Below are positions 1 to 11,276 of a stretch of DNA of 64,000 bases, one piece after another. The translations under genes and the position numbers were made by a program. The stretch spans positions 15,176,148-15,240,147 of the forward strand of contig CM061914.1 in NCBI GenBank assembly GCA_031002005.1, given 5' to 3'. Below the pieces are notes generated by a model. It did no database searches. It was given only the letters and a program-made list of their open reading frames with translations, and was not told the origin of the DNA. This DNA comes from Vandiemenella viatica (taxonomy: Eukaryota; Arthropoda; Insecta; Orthoptera; Morabidae). Every line of letters starts with the position of its first letter. Positions within the stretch are counted from its first letter, which is position 1.

Positions 1-1107
1 TCTTCCCAACCTAACTCCTTCAACATCGCACTTACGCTTTCCCTCCAACTATATATACCTGTCACGAATCGGGCGGCTCTCCTTTGGACCTTCTCTAAAG
101 CCTCCATTAACCCCTTTTGATGGGGACCCCATACAGAACAACAATACTCTAAGTGAGGACTCACTAGTGACTTGTATAAAATCGATTTAACTTCCTGAGT
201 GCACTGATTTAAATTACGAGCTAGAAATCGGAGCATATGATTTGCTTTTCCCATTACATTCTCGATATGCTCATTCCACGACAAATTATTACGAATTGTT
301 ACCCCTAGGTATTTAGCGGAAACTACCGTTGTAACGACAGTGGCATTAATTGAATATTCATAGTTAAATGGTGTCATCTTTTTACTTACACGCATGACTT
401 GGGACTTTTTAGCGTTTATTTCCAACTGCCAAAATTTACACCACGCAATTATTTTCATAATATCGTCTTGTAACAAAGCGCAGTCGTCCTGGGTTTTGAT
501 TTCGCGATAAATAATAGCATCATCGGCAAATAATCTTTTCATCCCCCCTATTATGTCGCATAGATCATTGATGTATATGAGAAACAATAGAGGCCCTAAC
601 ACGCTTCCCTGGGGAACTCCAGACCCCACTTCAGTAAGTGATGAACGCTCACCGTCGAGAACTACACACTGTGTTCTGCCCTTCAGGAAGTCTGCAACCC
701 AGTCGCATATTTGTCTAGATATGCCGTAACCGCGAAGTTTCCTAAGTAACCTAGTGTGAGGCACAGTGTCGAAAGCTTTTTTAAAGTCTAATAGAATCAA
801 ATCAACCTGGAATTGCTCATCTATAATTCGGCAAAAGTCGTGAATTAGAAGTGCAAGTTGTGTTTCGCAGCATCGGCCTTTTCTGAATCCATGTTGATTT
901 GGATTTAAAAGCTCACCTTCATCCAAGAACCGCATGACATTTGAATAAATAATATGTTCTAAAATCCTGCAAAATATTGAAGTTAACGAGATCGGCCTAT
1001 AATTCTGAGGATCATTAACTTTTCCATTTTTAAACACTGGAGTTACGATAGCGGTCTTCCATACGGCTGGTATTTTTCCTTGATCCAAAGAGACGGTATA
1101 CAATTTC
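1..1107 (-). pseudogene. Reverse transcriptase domain of CR1-like LINE ORF2 (partial)
   Basis: Read on the minus strand, one frame stays open from about 1085 to the left edge. It shows the usual non-LTR RT blocks: an NYRPISLTS block near 1000, HGFRKGRCCETQLAL near 880, a catalytic-Asp block LLDFKKAFDTVPH near 780, SGVPQGSVLGPLLFLIYINDL near 600 and the catalytic LFADDA box near 530. The thumb region with YLGVTIRNNLSWNEH follows near 300, then a conserved RRAARFVTGIY tail at the edge. All RT catalytic residues visible here are intact. It is labelled a pseudogene because a frameshift at about 1108 cuts it from its N-terminal half. It would reverse-transcribe the element RNA at the target site. 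Confidence 0.85.
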
Positions 1108-1108
1108 A

Positions 1109-2693
1109 TCAAAACGGTGTAATTTCCTTTGCGTATCTTGAGTAGAATCTGGTAGGAATACCGTCTGGTCCGGGAGCCTTATTGGTTTTTACATTCATCA
1201 GCAGTTTAGTTATTCCCTCGACATCAAGAACGAGATCATTCATAATTTGTTCGGTACGATTGTTAAATGTCGGTATCTCCTCCGAGTTTTCTATCGTGAA
1301 AGCCTTTTTAAATATATCATTCAAAATTTCTGCTTTCTCTACGCTTTTTTCTGATAATTCACCATTTTCTTTAATCAGCGGCGGCATAACCTTACGAGAG
1401 CCTCTTATTACTTTGATAACGATCAGAACTTTTTTGGATTAGTAATCAGATCTTCGGATAAATTCCTGGCTTGGAATTCTTTAAAAGCATCGCGCATTGC
1501 CTTACGCACTTCCGCACGCAACTGGACTAATTTAGCACGATTAGATGAGTCCCCCGATGTTTTCACCGCGGCATGTAAACGCCTTTGCCTCCTGAGCAAA
1601 CGTTTCAATTCCCTATTGAACCAAGGGAAGTTATTACTGACCTTAATACACTTCTTAGGAACAAACTGGTTTAAACCGGTCCACATTAGTTCTTTTAAAT
1701 TAAACTTAAGTTCATCAACATTTGTATTTAGCGTGTACGTTTCAAAATTCTTCGCAAAGTGATCAACCATACCCGCATCGTTTGCCTTATCGAAGCAAAA
1801 AACGAGTTTCTCTTTGTCATGCTTCAGACTCAGACTAGAGTTTAACGTTACCACAACCGCCTTGTGATCACTTATACCGTCTTCTATACAAACTTTATCT
1901 ACAATATCAGGATTACTAATTAGAAAAAGATCCAGAATGGACGAGGAATCTTTGTCGCACCGTGTTGGCTCTTCGACCATCTGTTAAAGAGATCTTTCTG
2001 CAAATGATTCTAGGAACGTTTCGGTTATTAACCTATCTCTTCCACCCAACCTGAACGTGTATGTGTCACACCTAACCGACGGTAGGTTAAAATCACCACC
2101 CACGATCCATATATGTCCTTGAAATGTTTGTAAATGTTATTAAGCGACTCTCTGAAATATTCCGCGTTAGCCAAATCAGAATCTGGAGGTCGATAAAATG
2201 ACCCAAGTATGAACTTTAAATTTTTGCCAATTTTTACCTTGATCCATATTAACTCTCAAAAATTTTCCGTTTCAGTTACGACAGAGCTATTAACCGTTTT
2301 ACTTACGGCCACGAACACACCCCCGCCCATTGAGACAGCTCTGTCCTTTCGAAAAACATTGAAATGAGGGCCAAAAACTTCGCTAGATTCATCTTCAGGC
2401 GTCAACCAGCTCTCGGTTCCTAGTATTATATCGACATCATTAGTCGCAACTAAGGCGTAAAAATCCGCTACTTTCCCTCTAATACTCCGACAATTTAGTA
2501 CCATTATCCTTAGCTGCTTCGTATTGTTATTTGTGGAGTCTAAAATAGCATTTTTCATACTCGCACTCTGACGGTAAACGGGTGAAGTAATTGAAGCTGT
2601 AATATTAAAATTATTCGCAACATCACTACCGGGACCAGCTTCTATGTTATCAGCACATCCTCTTCGGTGAAATGAAGGATCCTCGGGCCTCAC
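1109..2693 (-). pseudogene. AP endonuclease and linker of CR1-like LINE ORF2
   Basis: Three minus-strand pieces belong to one original frame. 2693-2256 holds the endonuclease start, with MVLNCRSIRGK and the catalytic Glu in GTESWLTPED. The stretch 2255-1981 keeps SFYRPPDS and, after a frameshift, a GDFNLP metal/DNA-binding block. 1980-1423 holds the end of the endonuclease, with the GISDHKAVV Asp-His pair, and a basic linker. 1387-1109 enters the RT with NKAPGPDGIP. At least three disruptions separate the pieces: a frameshift near 2090, a stop at about 1982, and shifts near 1420 and 1108. The family enzyme nicks target DNA to prime reverse transcription. The catalytic residues remain readable, so decay is by indels and stops and not by loss of the site. 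Confidence 0.8.
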
Positions 2694-2699
2694 GCTGTC

Positions 2700-3658
2700 C
2701 CTAAAAAATAATTCATATCAAGACGGTTCCATATTTTAGCAGCCACCTTGGACGCCATTCTAGGTGTGTAGTGGACGCCCGACCTGTCAAATGCGTCCCA
2801 GCTGGCAGCTATGATCGGATGAAGGTCGACGAAACCCCAGTTGTTTTTGCGACACAGCTCCTACAAATTACAATTTAAATTAAAAATCTTCCACCACACA
2901 GCCTCCCCACAATCGACACGCGGCACCACACTACAAATTGAGAACTGCAATGAAACTGAATTTTCCCGGGCGGCTTCATACGCCTTTCGGCCCAACTTGT
3001 CCATGGATTTAACTGTATCTGGAACAGAAACACGACACCAGTCATTAGTGACGACGTGCGCAGCTACTCTTAACTGACGGCAGTTCGATTCCCTAATCAC
3101 TTTTGGAATGGCCTCCATGACACGTGGTACGGTTGCTCCTGAAAGAGAAACGGAATGAACGTTAGTATGAGGATCTGCACCGTTCTTCGTGGCTAATTCC
3201 CGTAGCGGTTTCTCCAGCCGCCGCACGTTGGAGCTGCCAATGACCAGTAAACCTTTTCCTGGCAAGGCTCGGGGTCTGCGAGTAAATCTTCCCTGCTGCT
3301 CTTCTGGGCCATTCGCGCTTGAATCTACAGCCTCCTGCAACACAGAAAACGCGTTACTTAGTGGCAAGGTATCATTTTCCCTTCGGCTAATTGGGAATTT
3401 CAACGCCTTTCTCCGATCCACACGATGCCAGAGGTTTTCTGCAACTGTAACCTGAAAATCCAATTTTGGCGGTTCCACTAAAGTTGGCTGCGGAATTTCT
3501 TCGACGCACTGCCGGTTCTCGACTAGGATGCTCCATACCTGCGCTTTAAGAGACGCTATAGTATTAAGAATCTCCTGGAGAACCAGACGCCTACCAGAAC
3601 ACTTTTCACAAGGCATGTCACCTGAAACAGACAAAAACGGAACTACAAATGAATACAC
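2700..3658 (-). pseudogene. LINE ORF1 with SGNH/GDSL-hydrolase-like domain
   Basis: The minus-strand frame opens at 3658. It begins with a Cys-containing stretch (PCEKCSGRR near residue 20) and a short coiled-coil-like segment, then the block GLLVIGSSNVRRLEKPL near residue 155. This resembles the SGNH nucleophile block G-D-S-x-x-R with the Asp replaced by Ser. A TAG at 2861 stops the listed 265-residue frame. The same frame continues past it and contains FDRSGVHYTP at about 2763-2800, which matches the closing Asp-x-x-His catalytic block of SGNH enzymes. So the domain is nearly complete but interrupted by one stop. Esterase-like ORF1 proteins are known in CR1-group LINEs and their role is not settled. 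Activity cannot be judged from sequence. Confidence 0.7.
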
Positions 3659-3697
3659 AAAAATCGGCGACCGCTCTTAACGGCTGCTAAGGCTCGT

Positions 3698-3832
3698 GGC
3701 TACTGCTGCTACGGCTGCGGAGCCTCAACTGACTGGCACACTACCTAAACAGGAAATATTCAAAGATAACGACAAAAACTAGCACAATATAAATCAAACA
3801 CAAAAGTTGGCTACTGCTGCTACGGCTGCGGA
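3698..3832. repeat. Two direct 24-bp repeats in LINE leader
   Basis: The 24-bp sequence beginning GGCTACTGCTGCTACGGCTG occurs at 3698-3721 and again at 3809-3832, 111 bp apart. It lies just upstream of ORF1 of the minus-strand CR1-like LINE. A further short GGCTGCTAAGGCTCG relative lies at about 3681-3695. Repeated 5' UTR modules in LINEs often carry internal promoter activity, but that role is only inferred here. Confidence 0.6.
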
Positions 3833-4014
3833 GGCTCAGTTACCGTGGTATGAAGGAGTACATCTCTCTCAATAGATGTAAGCGGCGTTTAGACACATCT
3901 GATTTGGAGAGAGACATTTATAAATTAATGAACAATTCAATGTTCATTAAAACACTGGAGAATAGTCGTAAACACCGCGTCGTGTAATTGTGTACAGGTT
4001 GGGTGGGCCGCGGC

Positions 4015-4883
4015 GGTGCCCGCAAACTTAATAGAGCTACGCGAACCACAAGTAATAATTGGGGTAGAGAGTTGGCTAAAATAAGACGTACTAGACAGTG
4101 AGGTTTTTCCTGATGGTTGCATAGTGTACCGCAGAGTTAGAGGAGCAATTGGTGGAGGAGTCTTCATACTAGTTAGCAAAAACTACCACAGTTCACTGGC
4201 GTTCATAGATCAAGACCATCAGTTACTTGGGGTAGATTTCTGGGGTAATAAAAAAATCACGGTGTTGGCTGCTTACCGCAATGGAAGAATGACAGAAGAT
4301 GATGAGGCTCTTGGGGAGAAATTAAATTCATACTCAGATTTCAGAGATGAGAACAGAATGGTCATTATTGGTGGGGATTTAAATTTACCAGGTGTAAACT
4401 GGGAAGGAAATAAGATTAATAACACACGGGAACAAAGATTTGCAAATAAGAGATGGAGGATTTACACTAGTGGTAGAGCAAAACACTAAGGGACAAAATA
4501 TTTTGGATATATTCCTAATAAAGCCCGATGATAACCTTGTGGGGTGTAACGTAACTGAAGGAATATGTGATTATGAAGCAGTTCTGATGGGTATTAGAGG
4601 ATTCAGTGAACCAGCAGCCAAAATTGAAGGGGGAACTAGGTACAATTATAAAAAGGCACAAATTTCAAATTTGAAGATATATTGCAGAGAACGTTTCAAC
4701 AAATTGAAGGAAGGCTCAAGTACAGTAGAGTCAAGGTGGGTAGAGTTCAAGGAGATAATAAGAAAGGGGGAAGAAAAAATCATTCCGAAGCAGAAAATAA
4801 AGAGAAGCAGAGAACCTGTGTACTATAATAGGGAAGTGAGGAGGTTAAAGAGGTTGGTACGAAGAGAACATAACACAGTTTAG
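4015..4883 (+). pseudogene. Endonuclease domain of second LINE family
   Basis: Readable blocks are VIIGVESWLK near 4050 (catalytic Glu), GAIGGGVFILVSKNY at about 4144, VLAAYRNG at about 4264 and IIGGDLNLPGVNWEG at about 4365. After a frameshift near 4445 comes a frame with ILDIFLIKPDDN and ICDYEAVLMGI at about 4565. In related LINEs the last block reads D-H-x-A-V. Here the catalytic His is Tyr, which should abolish cleavage. The basic linker RREVRRLKRLVRRE type follows and ends at a stop near 4881. The role in an active copy would be target-DNA nicking. This copy is inactive through a frameshift, a stop near 4085 and the His change. Confidence 0.75.
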
Positions 4884-4945
4884 AGACAGCAGGGTAGTAG
4901 GGAATATTTGAAACAACTAAACAAGGACTTAATAAAGCAAAGAAA

Positions 4946-6999
4946 GTGGCTAAAGATGGGTTTATGAAGAGTATTGTCAGTGCAGGAGGACCACTGAATG
5001 ATGCATCTAGAAATTTCTATGGCTATATCAGGAAACTGAGGGAAAGGAAGGGTGTAGAGACGCTTATAGATAAGGATGGAGAAGAATTTACTGAGGATTT
5101 GAAAAAGGCAGAGATTTTATGTAACTGGTTTAGTGAGAGCATTGGGGACAATGAATCAGAAACGGGAAGGTCTAATTCGGAGAACGAGCTTAACAATACA
5201 ATTAGAAATGAAGATACTAAAAAATTTGAAATTCATCTTGAAGAAATCATGAAGGAAATAAGCATGCTGAAAAAACATAAGGGGGCTGGTGCAGATAATA
5301 TTACTACAGATATCTTAAAGACAGCCGGATGTGACATTGTACCTTATCTTGAAAAATTATTTAAATTGAGTCTGGATACTTGCTGCTTACCACAGGACTG
5401 GAAAAGTGCGATAGTAGTACCGATGCATAAAGGAGGGGTGAGAAATAGAGTCGAAAATTACAGGCCAATCAGTTTGACTTCAGTGGTAGGTAAATTAATG
5501 GAAAGATTGATATGCAATCACATCAGAAATGTATACGAGGAACGTAAGTGGTTTTCAAGTAGGCAACATGGGTTCAGGCAAGGATATTCATGCGAATCTC
5601 AGTTGGTGGGATATATGCAAGATATTTCAGATGAAATGGACAAGGGAGGACAAATTGATAGTGTAGCACTAGATCTTTCAAAAGCGTTTGACAAAGTAAG
5701 CCACAAAATGGTAGTAAATAAAGTAAAAACTATTGGAGGGGATGAGAAAGTGATTTGCTTGGTAGAAGAATTTGTAAAAGGTAGAAGACAGAAAGTTAAG
5801 GTAGGAAATGTGGTATCAAAGGAAGTGGAAGTAAGGCAAGTAGGCAACATGGGTTCAGGCAAGGATATTCATGCGAATCTCAGTTGGTGGGATATATGCA
5901 AGATATTTCAGATGAAATGGACAAGGGAGGACAAATTGATAGTGTAGCACTAGATCTTTCAAAAGCGTTTGACAAAGTAAGCCACAAAATGGTAGTAAAT
6001 AAAGTAAAAACTATTGGAGGGGATGAGAAAGTGATTTGCTTGGTAGAAGAATTTGTAAAAGGTAGAAGACAGAAAGTTAAGGTAGGAAATGTGGTATCAA
6101 AGGAAGTGGAAGTAAGAATGGGAGTGCCGCAGGGTAGCGTATTGGGACCATTGCTATTCATTATTCTAATGAATAATTGTGTTGATTGTTTACTATCTGA
6201 AATTAGATTGTTTGCAGATGACATAATGCAAAAGGATCAAAACGATAGAGGACTGTAAACAGTTGCAAGGTGATTTGGACAGGATATCTAGTTGGGTTGG
6301 TAAACATGGGATGAAGATAAATGCAAAGAAGAGTCAGCTAATTAGATATACAAATAAAAAACAAAAGGTTAATTATGAGTATGAATATAAAGTGGGGAAA
6401 AATTGCTTGCTGAAGACTTGAAATGTAAATATCTTGGCATTACATTTGATAACAAGCTTAACTGGGCAGGACACATTGGTCAGGTGGTAGGAAAAGGTTT
6501 CAAAATTCTGCACTTGTTGGAGCGAGTGATGAGGGGATGCACGAGAGAAGTAAAGGAATTGGGTTACAAAACTTTGGTAAGACCATTGCTCGAATATGGT
6601 AGTGTAGTATGGGACCCACATTTTGAGTATCAAATACAAGAGTTGGAGAAGGTGCAACGAAGGGATGCTAGATTTGTTTCTGGAAATCATCGCAGATTGC
6701 AATCAGTGACAGATTTGATAAAGGAGCTGGAATGGGATTCATTGCAAGACAGGAGGAGGATGAGGAGGGTCATGGGAGTGTACAGGGCGTATACTGGCGA
6801 TGAGGCATGGAAAGATATTGCAGTAAGTATGAAAAGTAGTTCATGGAAGGGAAAAGATGACCATGACCACAAGCTGGCACTCGATTTCAGGCACAAGGGT
6901 GTGGGAAGATTCTCCTTTTTAGGTAAGGGTGTCAGGAATTGGAATGAGTTACCAAGGGTAATGATGAATAACTTACCGAAAACGTTAAAAAAAAATTAA
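4946..6999 (+). pseudogene. Reverse transcriptase of second LINE family, with internal duplication
   Basis: The first frame (4946-5947) carries GAGADNITTDILK, WKSAIVVPMHKGG, NYRPISLTSVVGKLME, QHGFRQGYSCESQL and LDLSKAFDKVSHKMV. It then loses frame inside a tandem duplication. The second duplicate copy is read in another frame (5884-6258) and continues to VPQGSVLGPLLFIILMN and LFADDIM, the catalytic box. A further shift near 6260 precedes the C-terminal part (6403-6999) with KYLGITFDNKLNW and a late FSFLGKGVRNWNELP block. RT catalytic residues are intact but the protein is split into at least three frames. The same C-terminal FSFLGKGVRDWNKLP block is found in the copy at 36507-36701. Confidence 0.8.
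5556..6116 (+). repeat. 280-bp tandem duplication inside a LINE RT domain
   Basis: The segment 5556-5835 is repeated at 5837-6116 with a period of 281 bp, and the copies look essentially identical where compared. The unit carries the QHGFR to AFDKVSH blocks of the reverse transcriptase. Because 281 is not a multiple of three, the duplication throws the frame and creates two overlapping partial RT frames. The near-identity suggests it is recent relative to the element, or an assembly artefact. Confidence 0.9.
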
Positions 7000-7110
7000 A
7001 GTTAAAATTTGTAGAGGGCAAATGTAGGTGGGTGCAGCAAAGGGGGAAGTTGGGTGTGTAGGGAAAATGCCATTGGAGCGTGTTCTCCATTGTAATTAAA
7101 TAAATTAATT

Positions 7111-8893
7111 TAAACACGTAGCATCACCACACTTTAAACGTATAACAGTTTTCAGCATAGACTTTGTGGCTCTGCAGAAGCCGAAAGTGAGGATACTTTT
7201 AACAAGGCTGTCTATGTTCGAATGTACATTCTTGACCTATCTAAACTGAGGATGTACCGGTTTCATTATAATTCCCAATTCCTCAGTTTAGATGCCTGAA
7301 ACTGCTTTATATGGACACAGACAGTTTCATCAATTTGGTGAACGATTACGATCCATGTAAACAAATAAAACACAACCAGGAGGAATTCGACACTTCTGGA
7401 TAAAAGACTGACCATCGTTTCGGGATAGAACCTTACAACGAGAAGGTTGTTGGTGTTATGAAAGATGAAGCGAATGGCTCCTTGTTGTTGAGTTATGGGT
7501 TTGCGTTCGAAAATGTATGTATTCCACATAGAAAACGCTCAAACTTCTAGAAGGGCTACAGGTTTAGATGGTTCAGTCACAAGATCACTAAAGATGGAGG
7601 ACTATGTTAAGTGTTTGAAAGGGGATCCTGTGAAACATCATGTACAACACCGGTTAGAATCCAGCCTTCATCACATAACAAGTGTTGAAGTATCCAAGCT
7701 GGGTCGTTCTAGGTTGGACGATAAGCGGTATATTTTCCCCGATTGGATAGGGACCTGAATGAGTCTGTGAACGGGTATAAAGGTGTGAATAAAGATATAT
7801 TCAAAAGTGTTTATGAAGAAGAAGTATACCGCTTATTCGTCTTTGTTTGTAAATACAGTGCACTGAACACATTGTGAACAAAAATGTACAGTTACGAATA
7901 GTGGTCACATGTAAAGACGTGGAGGGGTGAAGATGTACATAGTTGGATGTACAGGCGTGCAAAATATATTTAATTGTATGTAGAAGCATACAAGATGTAC
8001 AGATGTGATGGAAGGTGTGTATACACTGCTGCAGATGTACATGGGATGTTATACATGTATTGTGAAACAGTGACCATATATATATATATATATATAGTTT
8101 CTGTGCACTGTTCATTTACTCACATTATAAAAGTTCAAATAGCAGTGTATGTGTAATACAACCCATTTTCCAATGCAAATGTTTGTAATGCAGCTATTAA
8201 TTAAACAATTTGTAAAGTAATATTAAAATCTACAAATAAAATTTTGTAAAAATATTCGATAGTGTAAACAAAAAAAGATGTATATGAATATAGTGTTCTT
8301 TATGTAAAAATATATTGTCCTTTATACAAATTGAATAAATATTTATTATGCATGCACGTGTAATGATTTTATCAAAACCTAACGAATTCACCAATATCGT
8401 ATTTTTCCTTGCCCTTATCACCCATTCAGTCAGAAATATATATATTTTTAATAGTACCTTTTTTTTGGTAAATTCCACATACGATATTACTATACTTAAA
8501 ATATTAAAGTAATTAATTTAAGGTTTTAAGACCATATGAGACGAGATATCGGAGTGACTGGATGAAATAACAGAAGCCATACCAGAAAGACACAATCTCT
8601 TTTTATCTGATAGAACGTGCAGATAGTTGCACTAGAATTTCCTAATATCAGCGTGTTGAAGGACAGTCATCAAAAAAAATAAAAAAAAATTAAGCTGGTT
8701 CAAGTTGTGGTTCAGATTACGACGGCCGAACAAACTTTCCAACTAGTACAATGTTCTGAAAACGGTTGAGTGCAGCGCCAGCGGTAGCACTCTTACTTTT
8801 ATTAATCAACTAGCATCTACCAGCTGCTTTGCACGCGCAGATCATGAAGTTTGTAGAAATGCGGGTAGTCTGCCTCTTTCTCTACCAATCCGA
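7111..8893. other. AT-rich spacer without recognised gene
   Basis: No convincing coding region. It contains a perfect 14-bp inverted repeat (7239-7252 and 7280-7293) with a 27-base loop, a (TA)n run at about 8077-8096, and a stretch of loosely repeated TGTACA/TGTACAT motifs at 7930-8060. Short frames such as 7495-7758 (87 residues) show no family I recognise and sit in low-complexity DNA. Confidence 0.6.
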
Positions 8894-9538
8894 AACTGGT
8901 ACTAACCTTTTGAAATTTGAAGTATCTGCCTGCATAAAATGTCCTCTTCACGTTTTACACTCTCCTTCTTCGGAAAAATTGCCAAATGTTACATTAAAAA
9001 TGCCGAAATATGAGACTCCGCGCAACTGCGTAATGTTGTCAGCACTGTAAAAATAACACAAAAATTATCGGCACAGGGATCATATCAACCTAAACAGTCT
9101 CGTTTTGTCATAGAGGTCGTAGTTAGGTTGAAATTTGGCTTAGACCAAGAAAAATAATGTTTGGCAAAATCGTTCTGTGGCATCCATTGGGTAGCAATGC
9201 AATGCAGTCTCCGATCGCTTGTATCGATTCTAAGATGGCAGTCGTTTTTGTAGGGCCTGCTACATCTCTGAAAAATATTTTTTATTTGTTAATTTCGTGC
9301 GACTTTTTACAACGGAGAGAAGCATATACGACAAGAAAACATTACAATAAAGGATTTAACCAACATTTCAATAGATTTTCACTAATTTTGCAGTGCCATC
9401 TAATGGCAGGGCGTCTCTGTCATATTTTGGCATTTTTAATTTAATTTGTGGTAACTTTTCCGAAAAAGAAGAGTGCAAAACGCGAGGAGAATATTATAAC
9501 AAAGCAGTTAATCTGAATTTCAAATGGTTAGTACCAGT
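8894..9538. repeat. Fold-back element with about 130-bp inverted arms
   Basis: The left arm begins with ACTGGTACTAACC at 8894 and the right arm ends with its complement, GGTTAGTACCAGT, at 9538. Inside, 8935-9020 (with TTCTTCGGAAAAATTGCC and AAAAATGCCGAAATATGAG) pairs with 9407-9490 (GGCATTTTTAATTTAATTTG and CTTTTCCGAAAAAGAAGAG) at clearly above-random identity. Similarity continues inward for a few dozen bases. No target duplication is obvious at the arm tips. The layout fits a MITE or other fold-back DNA element. No transposase-like frame is present. Confidence 0.7.
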
Positions 9539-10033
9539 AGTAAGCAGCCTCCCCCCCCCCAAAAAATGTTTTACCCTTTTTATTTTAGTGTCAAATATTA
9601 ATGCAGAGAAACGAAATATACAGATTTCATTTAAAAAAATTCCCTTTCTTTTAGTTATTACCTTAGATGCAGTTTTCATACTGATGTTCAAAAGTGTTTT
9701 TTTGTAGGGCTTATATTTTAACACAGTATAATATATGAAATATAAGAAACTAGAGCTACGTGAAACATTATCACTAACATTCCAGTAAGGGCGTATCGAG
9801 AATCAGTAATCCTTCAGGTCAGAAATTTCCTGAAGGACATACCTTTCCATATAAAGTGCGTGTTATTGCAAAAAGAAATGTACCTTAGATATAACGCTAA
9901 ACGAAAGTTACTATCTGCGATAGTAATGGCCGTTAATTTTAAACTATCTACGCCGCCAACGATAGTAATGCAGCAACGAACATATTAAGATCACTCACAA
10001 GATTTTTTTAAGGCAGTTCTATCATTACCATGG
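9539..10033. other. Spacer without recognised gene
   Basis: It contains a C homopolymer run at about 9550-9560 directly outside the fold-back arm and otherwise AT-rich DNA. I see no gene or known repeat. Confidence 0.5.
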
Positions 10034-10410
10034 CGTGTAAGGGTTTCGGAGAGGTTATACTAGCCTTTTCCAACCAAATGTCAACCTCTCCTTCACGTGG
10101 TGCACCCTGTTTGCACGGACGAGGCTCTGGCGACTGAAAGATTCCCGGTATAAGGAATCACCCACTGCTTGCCCACGGCCTCCGAAAGGAGGGCGGAAGA
10201 GCGGGGAGCGGTTCAGGGCACCCTATTGCCCTTGGGGTTGAAAACGGCCCCTAAAGGCGGATGAATCAGAAATGATCAACGGCATGGGGATGCAGAAGGC
10301 AACGGGAAACCACTAAATTAAAGTCCCAAAGAGTATCCCGAGGACATGTCATCCTCTCAAATTACATATATCATGATTGCTTTTGCTGGGTAAAATATTC
10401 CGGAGGTAAA

Positions 10411-11172
10411 ATGCCAACGTCACAGGAAGATGATGAAGAAATAGAAAAAATATACGCTGAAATTGAAGAATTAATCCAATATGTGAAGGGGGAGGAAAAT
10501 CTAATAATCATGGGTGATTGGAATGCTATAGTGGGAGAAGGAAAAGCGGGGAATACTGTAGGAAGTTTTGGTCTAGGAGAAAGGAATGAGCGAGGAAGCA
10601 GGTTGCTAGAATTTTGTGAAAGATATAAGCAAGTAGTGGCAAACACACTGTTTAAGAACCATGCAAGAAGAATATACACCTGGAAACATCCTGGGGATAC
10701 AGGCAGATATAAGCTAGATTATATCATGGTCAAACAGAGATTCAGGAATCAGGTTCTAGACTTTAAAGCGTACCCAGGAGCAGACATAGACTCGGAACAT
10801 AATTTGATAGTAATGAAGCGCAGGCTGAAATTAAAGCGAATAAGAAAGCAGAATAAGCATAACAGACTGGAAGTGAATAAACTGAAACAATCTAGCACAA
10901 GAGAAAAATTTGCAGAAATGGTAGACTTAGGTCTAAGAATTAACTGTGCAACGAGCTCAACCGAGGACGAATGGAATGCATTAAAGACCGAAATAATGAA
11001 AGCTGGCAAAGAAACCTTAGGCTTTATGGAACAAGCTGCCCGAAAATCTTGGATCACAGAAGAAATTTTGCAGCTGATGGATCAGAGAAGAAGGTACAAA
11101 CATGCTCAGGATGAAGCAGGAAGAGAGCAGTACAGACAATTTAGAAATCAAATAATAGGAAATGCAAAATAG
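10411..11172 (+). pseudogene. RTE endonuclease C-terminal half (copy A)
   Basis: An open 253-residue frame. It keeps NLIIMGDWNAIVGEG near residue 30 (metal/DNA-binding block), GRYKLDYIMVKQRF near residue 93, and SEHNLIVMK near residue 126 in place of the usual S-D-H-N-L. It then runs into a basic linker. The first half of the domain, with the catalytic Asn and Glu, was removed by the 380-bp deletion, so the apparent start Met at 10411 is an artefact of the junction. From 10712 on, the DNA is identical to copy C, including the terminating TAG at 11170-11172. Confidence 0.8.
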
Positions 11173-11276
11173 CAAAAGAAAAATTGCTACAAGAAAAGTG
11201 TGAAGAAGTAGAAAAGGAAATGGTCATAGGATAAGTAGATGTTGCATATAGAAACATCAAACAGAATTTTGGAGAA

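Larger units (their letters stand above)
1..3940 (-). mobile_element. CR1-like LINE, copy 1 (3' end beyond left edge)
   Basis: On the minus strand the order is a GC-richer leader (about 3660-3940), ORF1 with an SGNH-hydrolase-like domain (3658 to about 2700), then ORF2 with AP-type endonuclease (2693-1423), linker and reverse transcriptase (1387 to the window edge). This order fits the CR1/L2 group of non-LTR retrotransposons, some of which carry an esterase-like ORF1. ORF2 has several frameshifts, so this copy is dead. The 3' end lies to the left of the window. A 5'-truncated relative of the same family sits at 19973-21233 and aligns almost base for base from the RT core onward. It supplies the 3' UTR that is missing here. 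Seen: motifs and order. Inferred: clade name. Confidence 0.85.
4010..7110 (+). mobile_element. Second LINE family, plus-strand copy (CR1/Jockey-group)
   Basis: A single-ORF-type remnant: endonuclease (about 4015-4600), linker, reverse transcriptase (about 5230-6240) and a C-terminal region (6403-6999). The 3' end is AT-rich, near 7085-7110, with repeated TTAAATAAATTAA. No ORF1 is visible upstream, so the copy is probably 5'-truncated near 3990-4015, close to the 5' end of the minus-strand LINE on its left. Frames are broken several times. The 3' 550 bp recur, inverted, at 36470-37030, which shows the family is repeated in this genome. RT motifs place it in the broad CR1/Jockey supergroup. I cannot assign a finer clade. 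Confidence 0.82.

Noticed and set aside
7801..8160. Cys/His-rich frame as a zinc-finger gene
   Set aside because: The Cys and His arise from repeated TGTACAT-type DNA. No finger spacing is kept.
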